Part shown: positions 1 through 8,000 of the stretch, piece after piece | How the letters are laid out: every line of letters begins with the position of its first letter | Numbering within the stretch: the stretch's first letter is position 1 | Source: an uncultured Eubacteriales bacterium | GTDB lineage: Bacteria > Bacillota > Clostridia > Monoglobales > Monoglobaceae | Reading direction: 5' to 3' | DNA length: 12,488 nt | Assembly: GCA_905205855.1 (NCBI GenBank) | Contig: CAJLFL010000039.1 | Coordinates: 1 to 12,488 of the forward strand | Position numbers and translations under genes: made by a program | Notes under the pieces: generated by a model | The model's database searches: none | What the model was told of the DNA's origin: nothing | The model's input: only the letters and a program-made list of their open reading frames with translations

Positions 1-899
1 GATATAGAAAATATTAGCGAAAAGATATTACAAAGATTAATTATCGAAGATATAAATGTCATGTAATATTAAAGGGGCCGACAACCACCCCGCGTGCCGG
101 TGATCCGTGGCCAAACATAGAGAGTGCAAATGTAGCTATGAGAAAAGAGCTTGACCTGTTTGCCAATGTTCGTCCGGTAAAGGTTCCGGAGCAGGGTATA
201 GACTGGACATTCTATCGTGAGAATACCGAGGGTGCATATGCTGTAGGTTCTAAGGGTGTTCATGTAAACGACGATTTGGCTATCGACTTTACCGTTACCA
301 CTCAGGAGGGCAGCGAGCGTATAGCAAGAGCAGCCTTTGAGTATGCCAAAAAGACAGGTAAAACAAGAGTTACTGCCGTTACAAAGGCGAATGTCGTAAA
401 GACTACGGACGGTAAGTTCCTCAGAATTTGCCAGGAGGTAGCAAAAGATTATCCGGGAATTGAGCTTGATGACTGGTATATTGATATTATGACTGCAAAG
501 CTGGTAGATCCGAAACGCCGCACACAATTCCAAGTGCTTGTTCTGCCAAACCTGTACGGAGATATTCTGACTGACGAGGCTGCTGAGTTCCAGGGCGGTG
601 TAGGTACGGCAGGAAGCGCAAATATAGGTAAGAGATATGCCATGTTTGAGGCTATTCACGGCAGTGCGCCGCGTATGGTTCAGGAGGGACGCGATAAATA
701 TGCAGATCCATGCAGTATCATCCGTGCCGCTGTTATGCTGCTTGAACATATCGGCTATACCGATCGTGCAAAGAAGTTGGAGCGTGCTCTTGACATTTGT
801 ATGTATGAAGAAAAGAAGCTTGTAGTAACAGGCAGAGATACCGGCGCAACCGGTAAAGAGTTTGCGGATTATGTAATGGAAACCGTAAAATCATTATAA
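1..899 (+). CDS. Isocitrate/isopropylmalate-family dehydrogenase, 5'-truncated and frame-disrupted
   Basis: This is the C-terminal three-quarters of a beta-decarboxylating dehydrogenase that oxidises isocitrate (or a similar 2-hydroxy acid) to 2-oxoglutarate and CO2 with NAD(P). The frame ending at 899 is open from 18. It reads CHVILKGPTTTP near 57-92, then NVAMRKELDLFANVRPVK, the substrate loop YRENTEGAYAVG (about 211-246), NLYGDILTDEAAE (about 550-588) and the cofactor-binding HGSAPRMV (about 658-681). The first ATG, at 138, lies after the conserved KGP motif, so it is not the true start; the real start lies left of the window. In another frame, bases 1-63 are open and end at TAA 64-66. A one-base loss in the AAA run at 54-56 would join the two frames (EDI then KCHVILKGP). 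Bases 1-70 are about 20% GC against 57% for 71-140, so a chimeric join is also possible. The family is clear; the exact substrate is not. Confidence 0.8.
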
Positions 900-907
900 A
901 AACTATT

Positions 908-936
908 ATGCGGAGCGGGCTGTAACCGTTCCGCAT
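908..936 (+). terminator. Stem-loop after the dehydrogenase gene, weak terminator candidate
   Basis: ATGCGGAGCGG (908-918) pairs with CCGTTCCGCAT (926-936), giving an 11-bp stem with one G-T pair and a 7-base loop. It lies just after the dehydrogenase stop (897-899) and before azlC. It is followed by AAATTATAT rather than a T run, so on the + strand it may be a processing or stability element or a leaky terminator that lets transcription continue into azlCD. Confidence 0.4.
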
Positions 937-955
937 AAATTATATCGGAAGAATT

Positions 956-1639
956 ATGAAAACAAAAGCTTTTAAAGCGGCGCTGCCGTATACATTGCCG
1001 ATTTGTATAGGCTTTTTGTTTATAGGTATGTCATACGGTTTGTTCATGCAGAGCAAAGGATTTTCAATAATCTACCCTATCTGCATGAGCTGTTTTATAT
1101 TCGCCGGTTCTATGGAATTTGTGACGGTTGAGCTGCTGCTTTCCGCTTTTAATCCGCTGCATGCTTTTCTTTTGACGCTTATGGTAAACGCGCGCCATTT
1201 GTTTTACGGGATTTCGATGCTCGGTAAGTTTAAAAACACGGGCTTGAAAAAGCTGTATCTGATTTATGGTATGTGCGATGAAACCTTTAGTATAAACTGT
1301 ACCATCGCTCCGCCTGAGGATGTTGACAGAGGGTGGTTTATGTTCTTTGTTACGCTGCTTAATCAGATTTATTGGGTGTCGGGCGCGGCACTCGGCGCAC
1401 TGATAGGAAGAATGATTCATTTTAATACAAAGGGCATAGAGTTTGTCATGACTGTGCTGCTTGCCATTATGCTGACAGAGCAATGGGAGGAAAACAAGGA
1501 TCACAGACCGGCGCTGATAGGACTTGGCTGCACTGCAATCTGTCTGATTATTTTCGGAAGCTCCGGATTTATACTGCCGGCAATGGGACTGATATTGCTT
1601 TGCTTTGTACCGGGAATGAGAAGGGAGCGTAAGAAATGA
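956..1639 (+). CDS. azlC: AzlC-family branched-chain amino acid exporter, large subunit
   Basis: This 227-residue polytopic membrane protein is at the usual length for AzlC/YgaZ, which works with the small AzlD/YgaH subunit to export branched-chain amino acids and some analogues across the cytoplasmic membrane. Family signatures are visible: a hydrophobic N-terminal half with FAGSMEF (about residues 49-55), NARHLFYG (78-85), DETFS (108-112), LNQIYW (135-140), and hydrophobic helices at about 163-175 and 188-218. The C-terminus is basic (RRERKK), as expected for a cytoplasmic end. The ATG at 956 has a GGAAG ribosome site at 947-951, which is close to the start, and it begins with a typical short basic leader. 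The stop overlaps the azlD start (ATGA, 1636-1639), so the two are translationally coupled. The exact substrate cannot be read from the sequence. Confidence 0.92.
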   Translation: MKTKAFKAALPYTLPICIGFLFIGMSYGLFMQSKGFSIIYPICMSCFIFAGSMEFVTVELLLSAFNPLHAFLLTLMVNARHLFYGISMLGKFKNTGLKKLYLIYGMCDETFSINCTIAPPEDVDRGWFMFFVTLLNQIYWVSGAALGALIGRMIHFNTKGIEFVMTVLLAIMLTEQWEENKDHRPALIGLGCTAICLIIFGSSGFILPAMGLILLCFVPGMRRERKK

Positions 1640-1962
1640 CAGTTACTCAGAGTATAATTAAGATTGCAGCGGTTGTGCTCGGAACAATGACAACCAGGTT
1701 TTTGCCGTTTATTATTTTCCCTGAGGGAAAAACGCCGCCGCGGTTTATTATGTACCTTGGCAAGGTCTTGCCGTATGCGGTTATTGGTTTGCTTGTAGTG
1801 TATTGCCTGAAGGATGCGGTATTTACGGAGTACCACGCTCTGCCTGAGCTTATAGCGATAGCTTGCGTTATTTTACTGCATAAATGGAAGAAGAATATGT
1901 TTATCAGTATGGCGGCGGGAACTGCAATATATATGCTGCTTATTCAAATGGTTTTTGTATAA
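1636..1962 (+). CDS. azlD: AzlD-family branched-chain amino acid transport subunit
   Basis: This 108-residue hydrophobic protein is the small partner of AzlC in the two-component branched-chain amino acid exporter. About four membrane segments can be seen. Typical AzlD features are TRFLPF at residues 20-25, LPYAVIGLLVVYCLKD at 45-60, an acidic-helical PELIAIACVILLHKW segment at about 70-84, and a GTAIYMLL segment near the C-terminus. The ATG lies inside the last codons of azlC with a 4-base overlap and has its own AAGGGAG ribosome site at 1621-1627, eight bases upstream. This supports co-transcription, coupled translation and 1:1 assembly. The gene ends just before a strong stem-loop, so azlCD is the end of a transcription unit. 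Confidence 0.9.
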   Translation: MTVTQSIIKIAAVVLGTMTTRFLPFIIFPEGKTPPRFIMYLGKVLPYAVIGLLVVYCLKDAVFTEYHALPELIAIACVILLHKWKKNMFISMAAGTAIYMLLIQMVFV

Positions 1963-1967
1963 TAACG

Positions 1968-2007
1968 GAGGCCGTTTAGAAAGTTGACAGACTTTCTAAA
2001 CAGCCTC
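1968..2007. terminator. Strong stem-loop between convergent genes, likely bidirectional terminator
   Basis: GAGGC (1968-1972) and GTTTAGAAAGT (1974-1984) pair with ACTTTCTAAAC (1991-2001) and GCCTC (2003-2007). This makes a 16-pair stem with one C-A mismatch and a 6-base loop. It begins five bases after the azlD stop and ends 13 bases before the stop of the minus-strand gene. On the + strand it is followed by a T-rich stretch (TGTTTCTATGATTTTATTTT). On the - strand the following tract is only moderately T-rich, so termination of azlD is better supported than termination of the opposite gene. Confidence 0.78.
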
Positions 2008-2020
2008 TGTTTCTATGATT

Positions 2021-4666
2021 TTATTTTCCGGCACCGAATACGGTGTATAGTATCTTTACTGCCTCTGCGCGGGTTACGCTTTGTTTGGGCTTTAATGTTC
2101 CGTCCGGATAACCGTTCAATATTCCCTGTGCCGTGGAAAGCTTCATGCTTTCCATTGCCCACCACGGAATATCAGCCGCATCTGCGGCGGTTATCGGCGA
2201 TTTTGCCAAGCCTTTTGGCAAAAGCCGTTCTATTGATATTGCGTATTCAAGACGCTGTATATTGCTGTTCGGATCAAATTTTACGCCGTAGTCTGTCAGC
2301 TGTCCCTGCATTATTCCGAGAGAATATATTGCTTTTACATAATTTACTGCCCACCACGGAATGTCTCCGGCATCCGTAAACGGAATGTACGTTGATTCAT
2401 AGTCGCCGGGATTTACGCCAAGATAGTTGCACAGCATAATGGCAAATTCGGTTCTCGTCATATTATTGTTTGGTAAAAACAGAATTGTTCCGTCACCGTC
2501 CGTACTGCCGTTTATAACACCTTTTGCCGCCATATAGCTGATGTAACTGCTTGCCCAATGCCCCTCTGTGTCTGTAAATTTGTTTTTGTTTTCACTGAGT
2601 TTTCCTATATCGCACGCTTTCATGGCTGAGGCGCCGGTGCTGTCGGTCACAATCAGCAGGATTCGGTGATAGGTGCTGAGTTCTTCTGTCGAAAGCTTAT
2701 GCAAAACCGTTCCTGTATTTGCGTTGTATTCAAATGCCGCAGGCTCGCCGTCTATATAAAGATTTATATTATCTGCTGTGAGAACTGCGTTTGATGAGGA
2801 AATTTCGGCACTGAAGCCCTCAGAGGTTTTGATATTTGTTATCTGCGGATATGCTGCGGGGGTATTCACCTGTTCCGAATCTACTATTTTTACAGGAATT
2901 TCATATGTGCAAAGACCGGCGTTTACTGCGAGTATTCCGCTTGCTCCGCTGTTTTTGGAGACCGTAAAGCGGCCGTCATTGGTGATTTCTCCTATAGAAT
3001 CGCTGTCGCTGACAAGCCGCCATGTAAAGCTGTCGTCTGCGACAACCATTTGCTGACCGTACCAATATGCCGTGCCTGTCAGGTCTACGCTTTCGCCGGG
3101 GGTGACAGAAAGCTCGGTAACTTCAGAGCCTGTAGTGCTGTTGTGTATTTTCAGTTCAGTGGGGGTTGCCACTGATTTCAGCATGGTTGAGCCGCTTGCT
3201 CCGCTGCCGCTTTTTGCACCGACATAAACATCACCGTTGCCTCTTACGGTCACATAGCCGTTTTCATATACAACACTGCTTTGACCGTCTGCCGAGGGCG
3301 TGCCTGAATCCTGCTCAAGATAGAAGGTTATGTCATTTGGCATGTCTGCAGGGCCGAATGAACTGTCAAGTGCACTTTCAACTCTGAGTTGAATTGACGA
3401 GCCTGATAAAACCGGCGTTCCCCAATCGGAAAGGTTGAGTTTATATGGTATTCCGGACGGAGCGTTATTCTTTTTTAAGAAGAAAAAGTTTGCACAGCTG
3501 CGTAAGCCCTTGTCTGAGGGGGAGTTTAAAACTCTGAAATCTGTTGTGCCGGGCAGAACCCCGCCTATAGCGGTAGAACCGCCGCCGTCAAGATTCATTG
3601 CTTCAACACATCCGAGTTCAAGCAGTCTGCGTGCAAGGGTTTCCTTTCGCACACCATAGCTGTAGCCGCTCTGCCTGCCGTCTATTGTATAAAACACGGT
3701 AGAACCGTCTGCCAGTATACCGACAGCAGTTCGCGGTGCAGCACTTTCGTCCGAATAGTCAAGACTGCCGTTGGTAATCAGCTTACCGCCAAGTCCGCCG
3801 AGGGCATATACTGCACTGTTCCAGCGTTCGTCGCCGGATAATTCGCGTGTGTTAAAGGTAACCTTTGTGCCGACCTGTAAAATATTAAGCCTATCTTTAA
3901 GTTCTTGTGATGCATCTGATGCAACGCTGAGTACCAGCTTACCCTGCGGAATGGAAACTGATCCATCGTCCTCGCTGATGCTTTCGACAACGGCGGTTAC
4001 GCTGCTGCCGAGGGTAAAGCTGCCGCTTACACTGCCGAGAACAATATTGATACCATATCCGGGGGAGTGTGTGCTATCGGAAAATTCATCCGTGAACAAG
4101 TACAGTGCATAGGGCTGCCGGTACTTATTTATACATTCAATTACAGCTGTTCCGGAATAGGTCTGCATTGTGGTTTCGATCGGCAGATTTCCCATAAATG
4201 CCGTTCCGTCACTGCGAAAGCCTATCGCCGGGAGATTTGCGGAATCCTTTGACAAGACTTTTCCGTTTATAATGACATTGCTCATAGGGACTCCCGTCTG
4301 GAATGAGAAAAAGTCAGCATTGATTCCTGCGGCTGTGTAAATTCCGTCACCGCGAAGCAAATCATTTGCCTGAGTAATGGTACGTTTCCCGTAGATGGAA
4401 TAGCCGTTTGCCAAAATCGGAACAACATCGCTGTTCGGCGTATAAGTGACAAAATGCTCGGTTTGCTGTCCTACATCGCTGTTTTGAAAGGTGTTTATGT
4501 TTAAAACGGTTCCCTGCGCCAGTTGGGTTTCCTTATGCGAGGTATGCGTTCCGAGAACATCGGCAAATATGTTTAAAGGCGCGGATAAAACAAAAAACGC
4601 GGTAACTGCCGCGGTGGTTTTTGTTATTAACTTTCTTGCGGCAGCCGATTTATTAAATCGTAACAT
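2021..4666 (-). CDS. Secreted phosphodiester glycosidase (NAGPA/DUF2233-like) with three SLH domains
   Basis: This 881-residue surface protein starts with a signal peptide: basic residues at 2-16, a hydrophobic core at about 17-33, and likely cleavage after IFA at 35. Residues about 70-398 form a phosphodiester glycosidase domain of the type found in the lysosomal uncovering enzyme NAGPA and in bacterial exopolysaccharide NagPA-like proteins. Its marks are NADFFSFQTGVP (116-127), PRTAVGI (311-317) and the glycine-rich MNLDGGGST (357-365). Residues about 500-592 look like a bacterial Ig-like (Big) domain, followed by a linker with possible beta-sandwich character. Three SLH domains (about 697-750, 763-816, 825-879) should anchor it to secondary cell-wall polymer. 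SLH1 and SLH3 keep TRTE/TRAE; SLH2 has QRLE. The ATG at 4664-4666 has GGAAGGA (4676-4682) nine bases upstream. The gene is divergent from rpoB and convergent with azlD. The enzyme's natural substrate is unknown. Confidence 0.88.
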   Translation of the reverse strand: MLRFNKSAAARKLITKTTAAVTAFFVLSAPLNIFADVLGTHTSHKETQLAQGTVLNINTFQNSDVGQQTEHFVTYTPNSDVVPILANGYSIYGKRTITQANDLLRGDGIYTAAGINADFFSFQTGVPMSNVIINGKVLSKDSANLPAIGFRSDGTAFMGNLPIETTMQTYSGTAVIECINKYRQPYALYLFTDEFSDSTHSPGYGINIVLGSVSGSFTLGSSVTAVVESISEDDGSVSIPQGKLVLSVASDASQELKDRLNILQVGTKVTFNTRELSGDERWNSAVYALGGLGGKLITNGSLDYSDESAAPRTAVGILADGSTVFYTIDGRQSGYSYGVRKETLARRLLELGCVEAMNLDGGGSTAIGGVLPGTTDFRVLNSPSDKGLRSCANFFFLKKNNAPSGIPYKLNLSDWGTPVLSGSSIQLRVESALDSSFGPADMPNDITFYLEQDSGTPSADGQSSVVYENGYVTVRGNGDVYVGAKSGSGASGSTMLKSVATPTELKIHNSTTGSEVTELSVTPGESVDLTGTAYWYGQQMVVADDSFTWRLVSDSDSIGEITNDGRFTVSKNSGASGILAVNAGLCTYEIPVKIVDSEQVNTPAAYPQITNIKTSEGFSAEISSSNAVLTADNINLYIDGEPAAFEYNANTGTVLHKLSTEELSTYHRILLIVTDSTGASAMKACDIGKLSENKNKFTDTEGHWASSYISYMAAKGVINGSTDGDGTILFLPNNNMTRTEFAIMLCNYLGVNPGDYESTYIPFTDAGDIPWWAVNYVKAIYSLGIMQGQLTDYGVKFDPNSNIQRLEYAISIERLLPKGLAKSPITAADAADIPWWAMESMKLSTAQGILNGYPDGTLKPKQSVTRAEAVKILYTVFGAGK

Positions 4667-4721
4667 TAAATCATTCCTTCCGATAAAATCACTTTCAGAG
4701 AATGTCGCCGGTAAATAAAAT

Positions 4722-4751
4722 AACTGATAAAAATAAACAAAGAAATCAGTT
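4722..4751. repeat. 7-bp inverted repeat in the divergent intergenic region
   Basis: AACTGAT (4722-4728) is repeated in inverted form as ATCAGTT (4745-4751), with a 16-base AT-rich spacer. It sits upstream of the minus-strand SLH gene and just left of a second dyad that surrounds the rpoB -35 box. A weak minus-strand promoter (TTGTTT at 4740-4735, 17-base spacer, TATTTA at 4717-4712) would overlap it. It may be an operator, but a 7-bp dyad can arise by chance in AT-rich DNA. Confidence 0.4.
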
Positions 4752-4753
4752 GT

Positions 4754-4786
4754 TTTTAGGGTAAAAATCCCTTGACAACCCTAAAA
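4754..4786. promoter_or_regulatory. 9-bp inverted repeat surrounding the rpoB promoter -35 box, operator candidate
   Basis: TTTTAGGGT (4754-4762) and ACCCTAAAA (4778-4786) are perfect inverted copies separated by 15 bases. The spacer holds the TTGACA -35 box (4772-4777), and the right arm lies in the promoter spacer. A dimeric protein bound here would compete directly with RNA polymerase. No known operator consensus is recognised, so the regulator is unknown. Confidence 0.55.
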
Positions 4787-4800
4787 TAACGTGATATAAT
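4772..4800 (+). promoter_or_regulatory. Consensus SigA/sigma-70 promoter of rpoBC
   Basis: TTGACA at 4772-4777 and TATAAT at 4795-4800 are both perfect consensus hexamers with an ideal 17-base spacer. Transcription would begin near 4806-4808 and run into rpoB, leaving a leader of about 285 bases. No other good + strand promoter is visible between here and rpoB, so this is likely the main rpoBC promoter. Confidence 0.88.
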
Positions 4801-5042
4801 GATTATCTATTTAAAATGAGAAATTGTGCGTATTTCTTTTTTAAAATAATTGTTTCAAACAACACAACACGGGTAGTATAGCACAGAATTATCAAATTAT
4901 CAAGGTTTTTTTGAAAATCGTTGTAAAAAGTTATTTTGTGCAAAAATGAACCGTTTTGTGTGTATTGCTATGCTGGCAGAAAGGAAAATCCATCCATTAA
5001 AATCGGAGTCCGGATCACTTTCTTTCGGCTGATGTAATAATT

Positions 5043-5061
5043 ATCTGCGTATGCGGATTTT
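5043..5061 (+). terminator. Attenuator-like hairpin upstream of rpoB
   Basis: ATCTGC (5043-5048) pairs with GCGGAT (5053-5058) around a GTAT loop, including one T-G pair. The stem runs directly into TTTT (5058-5061) and an AT-rich tail. It has the form of a weak intrinsic terminator about 30 bases before the rpoB start and could be partly leaky. The stem is only six pairs, so confidence is low. Confidence 0.3.
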
Positions 5062-5076
5062 AAATAAATTTTTAAT

Positions 5077-5083
5077 GAGGTGA
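5077..5083 (+). promoter_or_regulatory. rpoB ribosome binding site that fixes the start at 5092
   Basis: GAGGTGA at 5077-5083 matches the anti-Shine-Dalgarno sequence and lies 8 bases before ATG 5092. The upstream in-frame GTG at 5080 is part of this site, so it is not the start. The protein start MVHPVKLGRNTRMSY also matches the family. Confidence 0.8.
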
Positions 5084-5091
5084 GCGGTTTT

Positions 5092-8000
5092 ATGGTACAT
5101 CCTGTGAAACTAGGCAGAAACACGCGTATGAGTTACGGTAAGATTCATGAGGTTCTGGAAATGCCGAACCTGATTGAAATCCAAAAGAACTCCTACGACT
5201 GGTTTTTGGACGAAGGACTTAAAGAGGTCTTTCATGACGTGTCGCCTATTACAGATTATACCGGTAATCTGATTCTGGAATTTATTGATTATCGTCTGGA
5301 GGACACAACAAAGTATGATATAGAGGAGTGTAAGGAGCGCGATGCTACTTATGCTGCGCCTTTGCGTGTAAAGGTCAGACTGATAAACAGAGAAACCGGA
5401 GAGGTTAAGGAACAGGAAATATTTATGGGCGATTTTCCGATCATGACTCCCTCCGGAACCTTTATAATAAACGGTGCGGAGCGTGTAATTGTTTCTCAGC
5501 TGGTTCGTGCTTCAAGCGTATATTACTCAGAGGAATTTGACAAAGTCGGAAAAAAGCTTTTCTCGTCACAGGTTATTCCTACCCGCGGTGCATGGCTTGA
5601 ATATGAAACCGACAGCAACGATATATTTTATGTGCGTATAGACAGAAACCGCAAGATTCCTGTTACCGTGCTTATACGTGCGCTCGGGTTCGGAACAAAC
5701 GCTCAGATAACAGAGCTGTTCGGCGAGGATGCGCGCCTTTTGGCAACCATGGAAAAGGATACCACGTCTACGGAAGAAGAAGGCTTGCTTGAGGTATACA
5801 GAAAGCTGCGTCCGGGTGAGCCGCCTACGGTTGAAAGTGCACAGTCGCTTATCACAAATCTGTTCTTTGATCCAAAGCGTTATGACTTGGCAAGAGTCGG
5901 CAGATATAAGTTCAATAAAAAGCTTCGCCTTGCCGACCGTATAACGGGCTGCGTTTCCGGTCAGACTGTTGCCGATAAGGAAACCGGTGAGATTATAGTA
6001 TCAGAGGGCGACGTGATAACAAAAGAGATTGCTCTTGCTCTTGAAAAGGCAGAGGTAAATGATATTGTTGTTGACATTGACGGAAACCGTACAAAGGTTA
6101 TTTCAAATGATATGGTTGACCTTAAAAACTATGTTGACTACAATCCCAGAGATTATGGAATTACGGAAAGTGTACGCAGAATAGTTTTGCATGAGATTTT
6201 AGATCAGTACCCGGATGTAAATTCGGAGGAGTTTAAAAACGCTCTCAGAGAAAAGAAGGATGAGCTTATTCCGCGGCATATACTTATCGACGATATAATA
6301 GCCTCGATTTCGTATATAGGAAACCTTGCAAACGGTGTCGGCTGTGTTGACGATATTGATCACTTGGGCAACCGTCGTCTGCGTAGTGTGGGTGAGCTTC
6401 TACAAAACCAGTTCAGAATCGGTCTTTCCCGTATGGAGCGTGTTGTACGCGAGCGTATGACTATCCAGGATTTGGATGTTATAACACCTCAGACGCTGAT
6501 AAATATTCGTCCGGTTACGTCTGCTATAAAAGAGTTTTTCTGCTCATCACAGCTGTCACAGTTTATGGATCAGATTAACCCTCTCGGTGAGCTGACACAT
6601 AAGCGCAGGCTTTCCGCATTAGGTCCCGGAGGTCTTTCGCGTGAACGTGCAGGATTTGAGGTTCGTGACGTTCACCATTCGCATTACGGACGTATGTGCC
6701 CGATAGAAACGCCTGAAGGCCCTAACATCGGACTTATCAACTCGCTCAGCGGATTTGCAAAGGTAAACGAATACGGATTTATAGAAACTCCGTATCGCCG
6801 TATAGATAAAGAAACCGGTATTGTAACGGATGAGGTTGTGTATATGACCGCCGATACGGAGGAAGGCTTCTATGTTGCACAGGCAACAGAGCCTTTGGAT
6901 GAAAATAACCGGTTTGTCAATAAAAAGATTGTAACAAGATATAAGGATGAATTCCTCGAAATACCTGCCGGCAGGGTAGATTATATGGATGTATCACCGC
7001 GACAGGTTATGTCTATAGCTACAGCGATGATACCGTTCCTTGAAAATGATGACGCTAACCGTGCGCTGATGGGTTCAAACATGCAGCGTCAGGCAGTTCC
7101 GCTGCTTGTTCCCGAATCTCCGATAGTAGGTACGGGTATGGAGTATAAAGCGGCAAAGGATTCCGGCGTGTGCATACTCGCAAAAGAGGGCGGCGTGGTT
7201 GAAAAGGTTTCGGCAGATGAAATCGTTATCCGCAACGACAGCGGCGCCGTTGATAAATATAAGCTTATAAAGTTTACGCGTTCAAACCAGGGAACCTGTG
7301 TAAACCAGCGTCCGATAGTAAGCCATGGTGAGCGTGTTGAAAAGGACGATATAATTGCTGACGGTCCTTCAACAAAGAATGGTGAAATAGGTCTTGGACG
7401 TAATATTCTCATTGGATTTATGACATGGGAGGGTTATAATTACGAGGACGCTATTCTGATAAACGAAAAGCTTGTCAAGGATGATGTGTTTACTTCTATA
7501 CACATTGAGGAATATGAGATTGAGTCCAGAGATACAAAGCTCGGACCGGAGGAAATAACCAGAGATATACCGAATGTCGGTGATGACGCACTGCGCGATC
7601 TTGATGAACGCGGCATTATCCGTGTAGGCGCAGAGGTAGAAAGCGGCGATATACTCGTAGGTAAGGTTACGCCTAAGGGTGAAACAGAGCTTACGGCTGA
7701 GGAGCGTCTGCTTCGTGCAATATTCGGCGAAAAAGCAAGAGAAGTGCGCGATACTTCTTTGAAAGTACCTCACGGTGAATATGGTATAATTGTTGATGTA
7801 AAAGTATTTACCCGTGCTAACGGTGATGAGCTTCCGCCGGGAGTAAATCAGGTTGTACGCTGCTATATCGCTCAAAAGAGAAAGATTTCTGTCGGAGATA
7901 AAATGGCAGGACGTCACGGTAATAAGGGCGTTATTTCCAGAATACTTCCGGAGGAGGATATGCCTTTCCTTCCGGATGGTACACCGCTGCAGATAGTGCT

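Larger units (their letters stand above)
4807..5091 (+). promoter_or_regulatory. Long untranslated leader of rpoB mRNA
   Basis: This stretch of about 285 bases, from the predicted start site to the rpoB ATG, holds no convincing ORF. It contains an AT-rich hairpin (AGAAAT 4819-4824 with ATTTCT 4832-4837, then five further T residues) right after the start site. It also contains an imperfect long-range pairing around 4978-5025 (GAAAG with CTTTC, ATCC with GGAT), and a GC-richer hairpin at 5043-5058. No known riboswitch or ribosomal-protein leader is recognised. Leader-mediated control such as attenuation is possible but unproven. Confidence 0.5.

Noticed and set aside
69..749. A 226-codon minus-strand frame opposite the dehydrogenase.
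   Set aside because: It mirrors the conserved dehydrogenase frame, is very rich in Cys, Tyr and Leu as antisense frames often are, and has no recognisable family.
1..2007. The dehydrogenase and azlCD as one functional amino acid pathway unit.
   Set aside because: Same-strand order alone is weak evidence. A stem-loop lies between them and no shared substrate is demonstrated by the sequence.
4936..4974. A second rpoB promoter in the leader (TTGTGC ... TATGCT).
   Set aside because: The spacing of about 27 bases is far too long and neither hexamer is close to consensus.
5080..5091. GTG at 5080 as the rpoB start.
   Set aside because: It is part of the ribosome binding site for ATG 5092, and the four extra residues (MSGF) are not expected in the family.
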